A DNA stretch of 39,150 nucleotides. It comes from Arcobacter sp. GTDB lineage: Bacteria > Campylobacterota > Campylobacteria > Campylobacterales > Arcobacteraceae. The translations under genes were made by a program, and so were the position numbers. Of the stretch, positions 18,324 to 28,047 are shown piece by piece (the first letter of the stretch is position 1; each line of letters opens with the position of its first letter). The DNA is taken from the NCBI GenBank assembly GCA_003252105.1, contig QKDL01000001.1, positions 1 to 39,150 on the forward strand, in the 5' to 3' direction. Under the pieces are notes generated by a model that was not told the DNA's origin, ran no database searches, and saw only the letters and a program-made list of their open reading frames with translations.

Positions 18324-20165
18324 TTAGTACTCTTCGCCTAATTCTCCATCTTTTAGAATATCTTTTGAGAATACTACACATTTATTTCTTCCTGTTTCTT
18401 TTGCATGATATAAAGCTAAATCTGCAAATTTTAGGCATTGCCAAAAATTATCTGTATGTGTTGGGAAGATTGAAGCTCCTATACTGATAGTTTTATTAAA
18501 TGTAATATTTCCAGCAGGAATCTCTTTTTTTGAAAAAGCTATTCTTATTTTTTCTGCTATATCAAAAACATAGTTCTCATCACAGTTATATAATAGTGCA
18601 ATAAATTCTTCTCCACCAAATCGTACTACAATATCAGATTCTCTTACATTTTCAATTAATGTATTAGCAATAATTTTAATTGCTTCATCACCTACATCAT
18701 GACCATAAGTGTCATTAATCATTTTAAAGAAATCTATATCTGCCATCAAAATTCCATAAGGTGTATTTGTTCTTTTTGCTTGTGATACAATAGTTTTAAC
18801 TGATTCTTCTAAATATTTTCTATTGTATAATCCTGTTAGAGGATCAGTTCTTGCCGTAAGTTCAAGCATATGCATAAGCTTTTTACTTACTATCTCAGGC
18901 TTTGCAGTATCGATATAATCTTGAACTGATGGCAATAACTCTCTTATTCTATCATGCTCTTCTTTTGTTTCAGTGATAATTGAAACGATAAAATCTAAAT
19001 CATTTGAAATAGAATAAGGAATACATACATAATATTTACCTATATCATGATTAAATTTATCACACATTTTATGAAATTGACAAGAATCAACTACAGTATT
19101 TGTTCTATCTGCACGACATCCATCTTGAGCTTTACAATGAATCTCTTTTTCAACATAAACAATTTTTACATTTTTATGTGTTGTATCTGCTTCTATAAAA
19201 TTAAAGTCTGTTAATTCAAATTTTTCTCTAAGGATATGAGCTAATCTATCATATACTTCATTTATATGTTCATCGTGTTCTATGGTTTTTCTAAATCTAT
19301 AAATATCAGCCAATCGATTAACTGTAGATTTTACATCTATAAGTGGATCAATTTTTTTTCTTTTTTGATGTACTAAAAATACGCTAATTTTTTGTTCAAT
19401 ATCATCAAGTGTTGTTTGAAGTTTTTCTAATAAACCATCAATCCATCCAGCAACTGTGTCACTCTCTTTTCCATTTGTTGAACCAATTCTATCTGAGTAA
19501 TCACCTTGTTGTGCTTTTTGCATTACTCTATTAATAGATTCAAAAAGAGTTAAAAATGGAGAGATTAATTTATTTACAAAGATTAATATAACAATGATTA
19601 AAATTAAAGCGATGATAATAGTATTACCCACAGTTCTCATTCCTACTTCTTTTATATCATCAACTGACATAGTAATAGTAATTGCTCCTAGGGTATCTCC
19701 AGATTTTGCTGTAGTATGACATGATAAACAATCTATTGAACCTTCAGAAGAACCTATATATGGAATGGTGATTCTATATGAGCTTTTTCCAAATATTTTT
19801 TCTTCAACAACTGCTTTTTCAATGCCAGATTTTAAAACTTCTTCATCAATCTCATCTCTTGCAATTTCATTATTGAAGCCTTTTCCAAATTGTTCTATAA
19901 CAGCAGCACCTCTTGATAACCATATCTCATCTATATTTTCAAGTTTGGATATTTGTTCTAAAAATAATTCTCTATTATCAATAACTCCATTAACCATATG
20001 GGAAGTTAAACTATGTTTTACAGTTTGTGCAATTGATTTTGCTTTGTTTTCAACACTTTGTAAACCATAATCTCTAAAATTCATCAAAATATTAGCTATC
20101 AAAGTTATAAACATAGCTGACATAATCAAAAATAAAGAGAGTGAAATCTTTTGTTTAGAACCCAT
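18324..20165 (-). CDS. Membrane diguanylate cyclase with periplasmic heme-c sensor and four-Cys GAF-like domain
   Basis: Predicted to make c-di-GMP in response to an envelope or redox signal. Order of parts in 613 residues: TM1 (about 9-28); periplasmic domain (30-180) with a heme-c motif C146-L-S-C149-H150, the arrangement of DUF3365/Tll0287-like sensors; TM2 (about 181-198); HAMP (about 199-251); helical linker; GAF-like domain (about 296-420) with four cysteines C344, C350, C362 and C368; and a GGDEF domain (about 430-600). The active site is GGEEF at 517-521 and the inhibitory I-site R508-E-S-D511 sits five residues upstream, so both catalysis and product inhibition look intact. AAAGG precedes the ATG. 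The signal sensed is unknown. Confidence 0.88.
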   Translation of the reverse strand: MGSKQKISLSLFLIMSAMFITLIANILMNFRDYGLQSVENKAKSIAQTVKHSLTSHMVNGVIDNRELFLEQISKLENIDEIWLSRGAAVIEQFGKGFNNEIARDEIDEEVLKSGIEKAVVEEKIFGKSSYRITIPYIGSSEGSIDCLSCHTTAKSGDTLGAITITMSVDDIKEVGMRTVGNTIIIALILIIVILIFVNKLISPFLTLFESINRVMQKAQQGDYSDRIGSTNGKESDTVAGWIDGLLEKLQTTLDDIEQKISVFLVHQKRKKIDPLIDVKSTVNRLADIYRFRKTIEHDEHINEVYDRLAHILREKFELTDFNFIEADTTHKNVKIVYVEKEIHCKAQDGCRADRTNTVVDSCQFHKMCDKFNHDIGKYYVCIPYSISNDLDFIVSIITETKEEHDRIRELLPSVQDYIDTAKPEIVSKKLMHMLELTARTDPLTGLYNRKYLEESVKTIVSQAKRTNTPYGILMADIDFFKMINDTYGHDVGDEAIKIIANTLIENVRESDIVVRFGGEEFIALLYNCDENYVFDIAEKIRIAFSKKEIPAGNITFNKTISIGASIFPTHTDNFWQCLKFADLALYHAKETGRNKCVVFSKDILKDGELGEEY

Positions 20166-20301
20166 CTTTTAACCTTTGGAAAAAATAAATAATGATTTTA
20201 TCATTTTAAAACTTAATTTCATAAGTAGTTTATTTTTATAAAGTACAATTAAGAATATGCCTATTTATATTCCTTAAAAATAGTTATTGTACAATTCGCT
20301 T

Positions 20302-23043
20302 ATGAAAAATTATCTTGCATTAAAAGCTAGTGCTGGAAGTGGTAAAACTTTTGCACTTACAGTACGTTATATATCATTACTTCTTCTAGGTGCAAAGCCT
20401 AAAGAGATATTAACTCTTACATTTACAAATAAAGCTGCAAATGAAATGAGTGAAAGGATTCATAACACTTTATTAAATTTAGGAAATGATGAAATATATA
20501 TAAATGAGATTTCAAAAGTCACAAAATTTAGTAAAGAATTAATTCTTAAAAGAAAAGAGTTCTTAGTAAATCAATTTATTGATTCCCATTTGAGTATATA
20601 TACTATTGATAAATTTGTAAATAAAATTTTACGAGAGTTTTGTGGTTATTTAGGTTTATCTGATGATTTTGAAATTAAAAATGATGATTTAGAAAAATTA
20701 AGTTCAAAATTTTTGGATTCTTTAGATGAAAATAGTTTTGATAAGTTATTAGAATTTTCAATTCATGAAAATAAAAAATACAATAGTATTTTTGATATTT
20801 TTACAAATCTTTATGAAAAATATGAAGATATAAAATTAAAAAATATTGATGGTAGTTTAATAAATATTCAAAAAGAACAAGTCTTAGTATCTGCTTTTAA
20901 AATAAAGGAGTTAATTAAAACTTCAAGTCAAGCTTCAGATACAGCAAAAAGTTCTGTGGATTTTGAAACTTTTGAAACTCTTTTGCACAAAGGAAAAACT
21001 TGGCTAAGTAAAGATTGTTTAGCAGATTTTAGAAGTTTTAAAAAATGTTCTACTGATATTTTAGAAAATCATTTTACAGAGTTAAAAGAGCAATTAACTA
21101 TATATTATAAGTTAAGGGAAGGTTTCTCTTTAAGCAGGTTAAATGAATTATATAGTTTATTCAAAGATTTCAAACTTAACTATAGTAAAATGAAAAACTA
21201 TCTAACATTTAATGATATATCAAATCTTACTTATGAGTTATTATCTTCAAAAATTGATAAAGAATTTTTGTACTTTAGATTAGATACTCAATATTCACAT
21301 ATTTTAATTGATGAATTTCAAGATACATCATTGTTACAGTATAAAATTTTAGAGCCTTTGATAAAAGAGATTGTATCAAGTAAAAATGAAAGATTTCAAA
21401 CATTTTTTTATGTGGGCGATACAAAACAATCAATTTATAGATTCAGAGGTGGGAAAAGAGAACTATTTGATTATCTTTCAAATAGTTATGAACAAATAGT
21501 TGTAGAGATATTAAATACAAATTATAGATCATGTGAAAATATAATAAAATTCGTAAACGAAGCCTTTACTAAACTTACAAACTATGAATATCATGATCAA
21601 TTAACAATAAAAAAAGGTGGTTATGTTGAGGTTTTTGAAGATGAATCTTTAATAAATGGTGAAGAAAAATTTGAAAATCTAGCAAAAAAAATTGCATTTT
21701 TATTAAAAAATGGAGTAGATAGCAATGATATCTCAATATTAACATATACAAATGATGATGTTTTAGATATTTATTCATATTTAAAAGTGATGTTTCCAGC
21801 TTTAAAAATTACTACAGAGATGACTTCAAAACTTATTAATCAAGAAAATGTAAAAGCAGTAATAAATGCTATAAAATATCTTTATTTTGATGAAGAGATT
21901 TACAAAGAAAATCTAAATGCTTTGTTAGGAAAAGCACCTACAAATGAGTTAAATCTTATTGTAGATATAAAGAAGTTATCATTAAGTGAAGTGGTTTTAA
22001 AAATATCTAAGCAACTTAATATATTAGATGATAATGTTATTAAATTAATAGAAAATCTAAATGGTTTTAAAAATATTGTAGATTTTGTTTATGAGATTGA
22101 TAAATTAGATGTCTCTATGCAAAACCAAGAGCAACATGGACTTCAAATACTTACAGTGTTTAAATCAAAAGGATTAGAGTTTCATACAGTAATTTTAATG
22201 GACAGAATAAAACAAAAAATGGCAAATAGAGATTCTTTATTGTTTGATTATGAGGAAGTGGAACTTAAAAATATATATTATAAAATTTCAAATCTTGATA
22301 ATTATGACATTGGATATAAACAAGCTTTGGAAAAAGAGAAAAAGCTTACTTTAGATGATGAATTAAATATTTTATATGTAGGTTTAACTAGAGCAAAAAA
22401 TAATATGATTATTTTTAAAAAACAAGAAAAATCTGTATTTGATTTACTTGAATTTAAATCATCTACAAATGGTGAATTAGTAAAAAGTGAAAAAAGTACA
22501 AAAGTATATGAAAAGGTTCAAAAGGTTATTTATAAACCCTTAGACTTAGGTAAACAAGATAAACCTATCCAAGATGATAAAGAGGAAAACTCTTATTCTC
22601 TACATTCAAAATATTATGGTATAGCAACACACTATTGTTTAGAAATGATGGCAAGGTTTGATGAAGAATCTTTAGCTAAATCACTTAATTTTGTAGAAAA
22701 TAGATATTTAAACTATCTAAATCATGAGGATTTAATTTCTATAAAAAACTCAATCTTAAAGCTTATTAAAAATGAAAAATTTCAATCAATTGTAAATGGT
22801 GCAATATTAAAAAAAGAGCAAGCTATGATTTTTGATGGGGAATTAAAGATTATAGATTTATTAGTAGAAAAAGAGGATAGATTATATATTTTTGATTATA
22901 AAACTACTAAAGAACAATTAGAAGAGCATGAAAAACAAGTAAATTATTATAATAAAGCGATAAAAGATATTTATAAAACTGATGATGTAAGCTCTTGCAT
23001 AATATATCTAAAAACTGATGATGTACAATTAAAGTTTATATAA
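20302..23043 (+). CDS. RecB/AddA-like UvrD-family helicase-nuclease
   Basis: Likely the helicase-nuclease subunit of a RecBCD/AddAB-type double-strand-break repair enzyme. The 913 residues from the ATG at 20302 show Walker A ASAGSGKT (residues 9-16), LTFTNKAANEM (motif Ia), ILIDEFQDTS (motif II), GDTKQSIYRFRGG (motif III), ILTVFKSKGLEF (motif V) and LYVGLTRAKN (motif VI). The C-terminal 120 residues hold a PD-(D/E)XK nuclease: GIATHYCLEMM, then KIIDLLVEKEDRLYIFDYKTT. A TTG start at 20287 is possible but lacks a ribosome site. No addB-like partner is adjacent, so whether it acts as AddA cannot be told here. Its last 8 nt overlap the convergent thiE-like gene. Confidence 0.85.
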   Translation: MKNYLALKASAGSGKTFALTVRYISLLLLGAKPKEILTLTFTNKAANEMSERIHNTLLNLGNDEIYINEISKVTKFSKELILKRKEFLVNQFIDSHLSIYTIDKFVNKILREFCGYLGLSDDFEIKNDDLEKLSSKFLDSLDENSFDKLLEFSIHENKKYNSIFDIFTNLYEKYEDIKLKNIDGSLINIQKEQVLVSAFKIKELIKTSSQASDTAKSSVDFETFETLLHKGKTWLSKDCLADFRSFKKCSTDILENHFTELKEQLTIYYKLREGFSLSRLNELYSLFKDFKLNYSKMKNYLTFNDISNLTYELLSSKIDKEFLYFRLDTQYSHILIDEFQDTSLLQYKILEPLIKEIVSSKNERFQTFFYVGDTKQSIYRFRGGKRELFDYLSNSYEQIVVEILNTNYRSCENIIKFVNEAFTKLTNYEYHDQLTIKKGGYVEVFEDESLINGEEKFENLAKKIAFLLKNGVDSNDISILTYTNDDVLDIYSYLKVMFPALKITTEMTSKLINQENVKAVINAIKYLYFDEEIYKENLNALLGKAPTNELNLIVDIKKLSLSEVVLKISKQLNILDDNVIKLIENLNGFKNIVDFVYEIDKLDVSMQNQEQHGLQILTVFKSKGLEFHTVILMDRIKQKMANRDSLLFDYEEVELKNIYYKISNLDNYDIGYKQALEKEKKLTLDDELNILYVGLTRAKNNMIIFKKQEKSVFDLLEFKSSTNGELVKSEKSTKVYEKVQKVIYKPLDLGKQDKPIQDDKEENSYSLHSKYYGIATHYCLEMMARFDEESLAKSLNFVENRYLNYLNHEDLISIKNSILKLIKNEKFQSIVNGAILKKEQAMIFDGELKIIDLLVEKEDRLYIFDYKTTKEQLEEHEKQVNYYNKAIKDIYKTDDVSSCIIYLKTDDVQLKFI

Positions 23044-23587
23044 AGTATCTAATAGAAGCGAAGCCATAAGCTTTGGTGGGCTTTATTTGATTAACTTCAT
23101 TCTTATCAATAATTCCACCAAGAGCAATAATATCTATTTGATTATATTTTAAAACCATATTTTTGAGATTTTCTACACCTTTTGATTCACCTTTATTTGG
23201 AGTAAAGAATATTGGTGAATATGTTACTGCATCGGCTTTTTTTTCAATAGCTTTTTTTATCTCTTCTTCATTATGACATGAGATTATTACATATAAGCCT
23301 AAATCTTTTGCTTTACTTATTTCGTCAAATTGTGTTGAGTTTAGATGTACTCCAGTGGCATTTAATTTTTTTGCTAAAGAGATATTTGTATTAATTAAAT
23401 ATTTATCTATTTTTTCTTTCTTACAAGTAGAAATAAAAACTTTAGCTAATTCTTCAAAGTTTATAGAAGTTTTGTCTCTAAAACAAGCTATATCAATTTT
23501 TTGTTTTAGACAAGTTGTTAATTTTTTTTCAAAAAGATTCTTATCATTTGTATAGTATTTTGGATCAGTTATTAAATATTTAATCAA
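23036..23587 (-). CDS. Thiamine-phosphate synthase / TenI-family protein
   Basis: TIM-barrel protein of the ThiE/TenI family. Family features visible in 183 residues: the N-terminal YLITDPKYY, the central GVHLNS, DAVTYSPIFFTPNKGESKG (equivalent to the YxxxGPIFPTxTK loop) and the phosphate-binding IALGGI. It is shorter than most ThiE enzymes (about 200-220), so either thiamine-phosphate synthase or the non-synthase TenI (aminase-like or thiazole tautomerase) role is possible; no thi genes are nearby. The start is a TTG at 23587 with GAGG 5 nt upstream. Confidence 0.75.
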   Translation of the reverse strand: MIKYLITDPKYYTNDKNLFEKKLTTCLKQKIDIACFRDKTSINFEELAKVFISTCKKEKIDKYLINTNISLAKKLNATGVHLNSTQFDEISKAKDLGLYVIISCHNEEEIKKAIEKKADAVTYSPIFFTPNKGESKGVENLKNMVLKYNQIDIIALGGIIDKNEVNQIKPTKAYGFASIRYFI

Positions 23588-23605
23588 ATCTACCTCTTTT
23601 TTTAC

Positions 23606-23640
23606 AAAAAAAAAGGAAGAGGTAAAAACCTCTTCCTTTT
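23606..23640 (-). terminator. Rho-independent terminator of atpB
   Basis: On the minus strand AAAAGGAAGAGGT pairs with ACCTCTTCCTTTT (13 bp, 4-nt loop), followed by more U. It begins about 20 nt after the atpB stop and lies just before the ThiE/TenI-like gene. Confidence 0.9.
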
Positions 23641-23660
23641 AAATTTATCGAAGAATAAGT

Positions 23661-24347
23661 TTAGTGTTCTTCGTGTTCCATCATAATAGAACCAGCAATA
23701 TAAACATAAGTTAATATACTGAAAATAAATGCTTGTAAGAATCCAAATGCAAATAACATAAAGAAACCAGTAATAGGTAATAACCATGGTACTAACATTA
23801 AAAGTACAAGCGTAAACATATCATCACCTTTGATTGAACCAAAAAGTCTGAATGATAATGAAATGATTCTTGAGATATGTGAAATAATCTCAATTGGGAA
23901 CATTAATGGCGCAAGTATAGGCATAGGACCCATAAAGTGTTTGAAATATGGTACAAAACCATTTTTCTTAATACCTAAATAGTTGTAATATACAAAAACT
24001 ATTAAAGCTAAAGATAAAGTAAAGTTGATGTTTGCTGTTGGAGATTCAAATCCAGGAACAATACCCATCATATTACTAAAAAAGATAACTAACGCTAAAG
24101 AACCAATTAATGGTAAATATCTTCTAGCATTTTCTTCACCCATAGTATCTGCACCCATTGAGATAATCCCACCAATGAATGTTTCCATAAGGTTTTGAGT
24201 TCCAGTAGGAACTAATTGCATTTTTCTAGTAGCAGCTCTTGAAATTAGAATAATAATTCCAACTACTAATACATAATGCGATAAAATAAGCCATTCTTGA
24301 CCGTGACCACCAATCGCACCGAAGAATGTAAATACTCTTTCTGCCAT
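23661..24347 (-). CDS. atpB: F1Fo ATP synthase subunit a
   Basis: Membrane stator subunit that forms the proton half-channels against the c ring. The 228 residues contain five to six hydrophobic helices. The essential arginine is in the helix ISLSFRLFGSIKGDDM, and the preceding GFESPTANINFTLSLALIVF is typical. The gene stands alone with its own TATAAT box (24393-24398) and terminator, as is usual in Campylobacterota, where atpB is separate from the main atp operon. AAAAGGAAG precedes the ATG. Confidence 0.95.
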   Translation of the reverse strand: MAERVFTFFGAIGGHGQEWLILSHYVLVVGIIILISRAATRKMQLVPTGTQNLMETFIGGIISMGADTMGEENARRYLPLIGSLALVIFFSNMMGIVPGFESPTANINFTLSLALIVFVYYNYLGIKKNGFVPYFKHFMGPMPILAPLMFPIEIISHISRIISLSFRLFGSIKGDDMFTLVLLMLVPWLLPITGFFMLFAFGFLQAFIFSILTYVYIAGSIMMEHEEH

Positions 24348-24392
24348 TTTCTTCCTTTTGTGTGTTTATTACTTTGACTAAAATATAGGGGC

Positions 24393-24398
24393 ATTATA
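24393..24398 (-). promoter_or_regulatory. atpB promoter -10 box
   Basis: TATAAT on the minus strand about 46 nt before the atpB ATG. It lies between atpB and the ilvA stop, so atpB can be transcribed independently of ilvA. Confidence 0.5.
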
Positions 24399-24440
24399 TA
24401 TTTTGTTTACTAAATTTTTTCTAAATGTATTAAATTGTTT

Positions 24441-25661
24441 TTATATTTGTTTAAATCTGTAACCATTTTGTTTCAATTTTTCCCTTATGATTTTTTGATG
24501 CTCTTCACCTTTTGTTTCTAAAGCAATTGTTACATGAGCCTCACCAAACTCCAGTTTTATCGAGTCTCTATCATAATCTATTTGTACAATATTTGTCGAG
24601 CATTCAGTGAAAATTTCTGTTAATCTCATAAGCGAACCAGGTTTATCCATAAGTGTTACGATTAGATTCATTTTTCTATTTGATTTAACTAAACCTTTTT
24701 CGATAATTTGAGAAAGCATTGTTACATCAATATTACCACCACTAACAATTGCACATACTTTAGAATCCTCTATTTCAACTTTTTCATGCATAATTGCAGC
24801 AGTTGCAACAGCACCTGCTCCTTCAACCACAAGTTTATGTTTTTCTAATAAAAATAAAATTGCATTTGCTATTTCATTGTCATTTACATCAACTATATGA
24901 TCTACATAATCAATTATGATATTTAGCAGTTTTGGATTTACATCACGTACAGCAATACCATCTGCAATTGTTCTAACAGAAGCTGAATCTATAGGCATTT
25001 GAGCTTTATATGATTCTTTCATTCCAATAGCACCACTTGCAACTACACCAATTATTTTGATATCAGGATTTATACTTTTGGCAGCTATTGCAATTCCTGC
25101 AATTAAGCCACCACCACCAATTGGTACAATGATTTGTTTTAAATCAGGGAACTCTTCTAATAATTCTAATGCAATTGTACCTTGACCTGCAATTACATCA
25201 TCATCTGCAAATGGATGGATAAACTCTTTATTATTTTCTTGAGTAAATTTCATTGCAGCTTCATATGCTTCATCAAAATTTTCGCCAGTTAAAACAACAT
25301 TTGCACCATATGATTTTACACCACTAACTTTAGTAAGTGGAGTTGCTTCTGGCATAAATATTGTTGCTTCACACCCAAAATATTGTGCAGCAAAAGCTAA
25401 ACCTTGTGCATGATTTCCAGCACTAGCAGCAACTACACCTTTATCTTTTTTCTCTTGTGATAATTTAGCCACTCTATTAAAAGCACCTCTTAGTTTAAAA
25501 CTTCCTGTTAGTTGAAGATTCTCTTTTTTTAAATAGATTTCACTATTAAAAGTTTTACTTAAAATTGGAGCTTTAGTACAAGGAGTTAATTCTGCGATGT
25601 TTTCTAAATTTATTTTTGCTTGTTTTATATCATTTAACGTTATCATTTCTTTTCTTTTCAT
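24441..25661 (-). CDS. ilvA: Threonine ammonia-lyase (threonine deaminase)
   Basis: PLP enzyme that converts threonine to 2-oxobutanoate, the entry to isoleucine synthesis. The 406 residues have the PLP lysine K56 in LTGSFKLRGAFNR, AASAGNHAQG, the phosphate loop VPIGGGGLIAGI and a single C-terminal ACT domain (about 330-406, MNLIVTLMDKPGSLMRLTEIF). One ACT domain marks the short form, not the two-ACT E. coli IlvA. The ATG at 25661 has GAGG 8 nt upstream; an ATG at 25646 is an alternative. It follows metE after two hairpins. Confidence 0.92.
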   Translation of the reverse strand: MKRKEMITLNDIKQAKINLENIAELTPCTKAPILSKTFNSEIYLKKENLQLTGSFKLRGAFNRVAKLSQEKKDKGVVAASAGNHAQGLAFAAQYFGCEATIFMPEATPLTKVSGVKSYGANVVLTGENFDEAYEAAMKFTQENNKEFIHPFADDDVIAGQGTIALELLEEFPDLKQIIVPIGGGGLIAGIAIAAKSINPDIKIIGVVASGAIGMKESYKAQMPIDSASVRTIADGIAVRDVNPKLLNIIIDYVDHIVDVNDNEIANAILFLLEKHKLVVEGAGAVATAAIMHEKVEIEDSKVCAIVSGGNIDVTMLSQIIEKGLVKSNRKMNLIVTLMDKPGSLMRLTEIFTECSTNIVQIDYDRDSIKLEFGEAHVTIALETKGEEHQKIIREKLKQNGYRFKQI

Positions 25662-25684
25662 ATTTATTGCCTCGTATATTATCT

Positions 25685-25722
25685 AAAAATGGTTTTCATT
25701 CCGATAAATAAAAACCATTTTT
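25685..25722. repeat. Hairpin in the metE-ilvA gap
   Basis: AAAAATGGTTTT pairs with AAAACCATTTTT (12 bp, 14-nt loop). It lies between metE and ilvA, directly before the ilvA ribosome site region. The U-run is on the plus-strand side, so it is not a standard terminator for metE. Confidence 0.5.
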
Positions 25723-25724
25723 TT

Positions 25725-25747
25725 AATAGGGGATAAATTCCCCTATT
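25725..25747 (-). terminator. Stem-loop overlapping the metE stop codon
   Basis: AATAGGGGA pairs with TCCCCTATT (9 bp, 5-nt loop) and includes the metE TAG. It is followed on the minus strand by A-rich sequence, so it may act as an mRNA 3' end or in tandem with the second hairpin. Confidence 0.4.
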
Positions 25748-28022
25748 TATAATCCTTTCTTATGATTTTTACAGCTTCAACCATATTTTTTAAACTTGGT
25801 TTAACCTCTTCGTATTTTCTTGTTTTTAATCCACAATCAGGATTTATCCATAATTGTTCCTTTGGAAGTACTTCAAGAAGTAATTTGATTTGTTTAATTA
25901 TCTCTTCTACACTTGGAACTCTTGGAGAGTGTATATCATAAACTCCAGGACCGATCTCTTGTTTATAACCAACTTGTTTAAATATTTTTAGTAGTTCATT
26001 CCCACTTTTTGCTGTTTCTATTGAGATTACATCCGCATCCATATCTTCAATAGTTTTAATAATATCATTAAACTGGCTATAACACATATGTGTATGGATT
26101 TGAGTTTGTTTTTTTGCACTGCTCACAGCAATTTTAAAATCTCTTACAGCCCAAATTTCATACTCTTTTATATTCTCTTTTCTTAAAGGATAGCCTTCTT
26201 TGAAAGCTGCTTCATCTACTTGAATGATTTTTATGCCAGCATTTTGTAAATCATCTATTTCATCACTTAAAGCAACTGCAATTTGTTTTGAAACTTCACT
26301 TCTAGGAAGGTCATCTCTTACAAATGACCAATTTAAAATTGTTACAGGTCCAGTTAACATCCCTTTCATGATTTTTGAAGTTTTACTTTGTGCATATGTA
26401 ATCCAATCTACTGTCATAGGTTTTTCTCTTGAAATATCTCCAAATATAATTGGAGGTTTAACACATCTACTTCCATAACTTTGAACCCAACCATTTAGAG
26501 AAAAAACAAATCCATTTAGTTGTTCACCAAAATACTCAACCATGTCATTTCTTTCTGGTTCTCCATGAACTAGCACTTCAAGACCACACTCTTCTTGAAA
26601 AGCTATACAATCATCAATATATACTTTCATATCTTTTTCATATGTTTCATATGAGATTTCACCTTTTTTGAAATCTTGTCTTGATTTTCTAACTTCTGGT
26701 GTTTGAGGGAAAGAACCTATTGTAGTAGTTGCCAAGTCTTTGTATTTTAGAAGCTCTTTTTGAATTTTTATCCTTTCTTCAAAATCACCATCTCTTTTTA
26801 ATTTAGCAAAATTTTTAACTCTGTTTTGAATCTTTTTATTATGAATTAGTTCAGAAGTTTTTCTATTTTCATTTGATTTAATATTTTCAATAAATGCTTT
26901 TTGTTCATCTATTGTTAATTTTTCTAACCCTTTAAAAAATATTTTTGAGATTAGATTTATTTCATCTAGTTTCTCTATAGCAAAACTTAGCCAACTTTTG
27001 ATATTTTTATCTAAATCTTTTTCATACTTAAGAGAATAGGGGATATGTAAAAGTGAACAAGATGAAGATATATAGATATCTTCTTTTGGAACAATTATTG
27101 ATATCTCTTCTAAAAGTTTTAAACTGTTTTTAATATCATTTTTCCAGATATTTCTTCCATCAACTACACCAGCAATCAGTTTTTTGTTGTTATTTGCAAT
27201 CTCTTTTAATGTTTGTAAATTTTTTTCTCCATATAAAAAATCTAATCCAATTCCCCAAATAGGTGTATTTACTAAAAGTTTTGTAGCTTCATTTGAATGT
27301 TCAAAGTATGTAGTTACAATCAGTTTTATATTATTTGTAATTGTTCCTAAATCATTATATGTTGGTTTTATTAAGTCCAATATTTTTGTTTCATTATCTT
27401 TTGATAATAAAGGTTCATCTATTTGTACAGTTACAACTTCATTTAGTTTTGAAATCTCTTTGAAAAGTTCAATATATATAGGAAGAATTTTTGATAATAG
27501 TTCAAAAGTATCACCATCATCAACTCTTTTTGATAAACCTAAAAATGTTATAGGACCTATTAAATTGATTTTTGTTTTGATACCATTTTGTTTTGCTTCA
27601 TTGTATTCATTGATTATTTTTGAAGCATTTAATTTATATGTGTCTTCTAAACTTAATTCAGGAACAATATAATGATAGTTTGTATTAAACCATTTTGTCA
27701 TCTCCATCGCTACACAATTTTTATTTCCTCTTGCCATAGAAAAATATAACTCTTCACCCTTTAACTCTTTGAATCTTTTTGGTATAGCATTTAACATAAT
27801 ACAAGTATCTAAAATATTATCATATAGTGAAAAATCATTTGAACTTATATATTCAATTCCTGCTTTTTTTTGATACTCCCAATGTCTTTTTTTTAAATTA
27901 CTTGCCAGTTCTTCAACTTTGTTAAAGGGAGATTTTTTTGCCCAAAACTCTTCTAATACTTTTTTTAATTCTCTTTGTTCACCAATTCTTGGAAAACCTA
28001 TTACATAACTTTTTGTTGACAT
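25743..28022 (-). CDS. metE: Cobalamin-independent methionine synthase
   Basis: Transfers a methyl group from 5-methyltetrahydropteroyltriglutamate to homocysteine. The 759 residues give the two-barrel MetE: the N-terminal domain from GFPRIGEQRELKKVLE, and the catalytic C-terminal barrel from about 410 (TTIGSFPQTPEVR). Zinc ligands are visible as H645 and C647 (THMCYS), E669 and C730 (NPDCGLKTR), all four residues later than in E. coli MetE. AAAGGATAAT precedes the ATG. An unrecognised Cys-rich ORF lies 25 nt upstream in the same direction. No SAM or cobalamin riboswitch was recognised ahead of it. Confidence 0.96.
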   Translation of the reverse strand: MSTKSYVIGFPRIGEQRELKKVLEEFWAKKSPFNKVEELASNLKKRHWEYQKKAGIEYISSNDFSLYDNILDTCIMLNAIPKRFKELKGEELYFSMARGNKNCVAMEMTKWFNTNYHYIVPELSLEDTYKLNASKIINEYNEAKQNGIKTKINLIGPITFLGLSKRVDDGDTFELLSKILPIYIELFKEISKLNEVVTVQIDEPLLSKDNETKILDLIKPTYNDLGTITNNIKLIVTTYFEHSNEATKLLVNTPIWGIGLDFLYGEKNLQTLKEIANNNKKLIAGVVDGRNIWKNDIKNSLKLLEEISIIVPKEDIYISSSCSLLHIPYSLKYEKDLDKNIKSWLSFAIEKLDEINLISKIFFKGLEKLTIDEQKAFIENIKSNENRKTSELIHNKKIQNRVKNFAKLKRDGDFEERIKIQKELLKYKDLATTTIGSFPQTPEVRKSRQDFKKGEISYETYEKDMKVYIDDCIAFQEECGLEVLVHGEPERNDMVEYFGEQLNGFVFSLNGWVQSYGSRCVKPPIIFGDISREKPMTVDWITYAQSKTSKIMKGMLTGPVTILNWSFVRDDLPRSEVSKQIAVALSDEIDDLQNAGIKIIQVDEAAFKEGYPLRKENIKEYEIWAVRDFKIAVSSAKKQTQIHTHMCYSQFNDIIKTIEDMDADVISIETAKSGNELLKIFKQVGYKQEIGPGVYDIHSPRVPSVEEIIKQIKLLLEVLPKEQLWINPDCGLKTRKYEEVKPSLKNMVEAVKIIRKDYK

Positions 28023-28047
28023 TATTATCCTTTAATTTTTTATAGTT

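Noticed and set aside
18315-18334. AAGAGTA/TACTCTT hairpin at the diguanylate cyclase stop
   Set aside because: Only 7 bp and no U-tract; likely chance in AT-rich DNA.
27184-27672. 162-codon plus-strand frame
   Set aside because: Antisense to metE, with no ribosome site.
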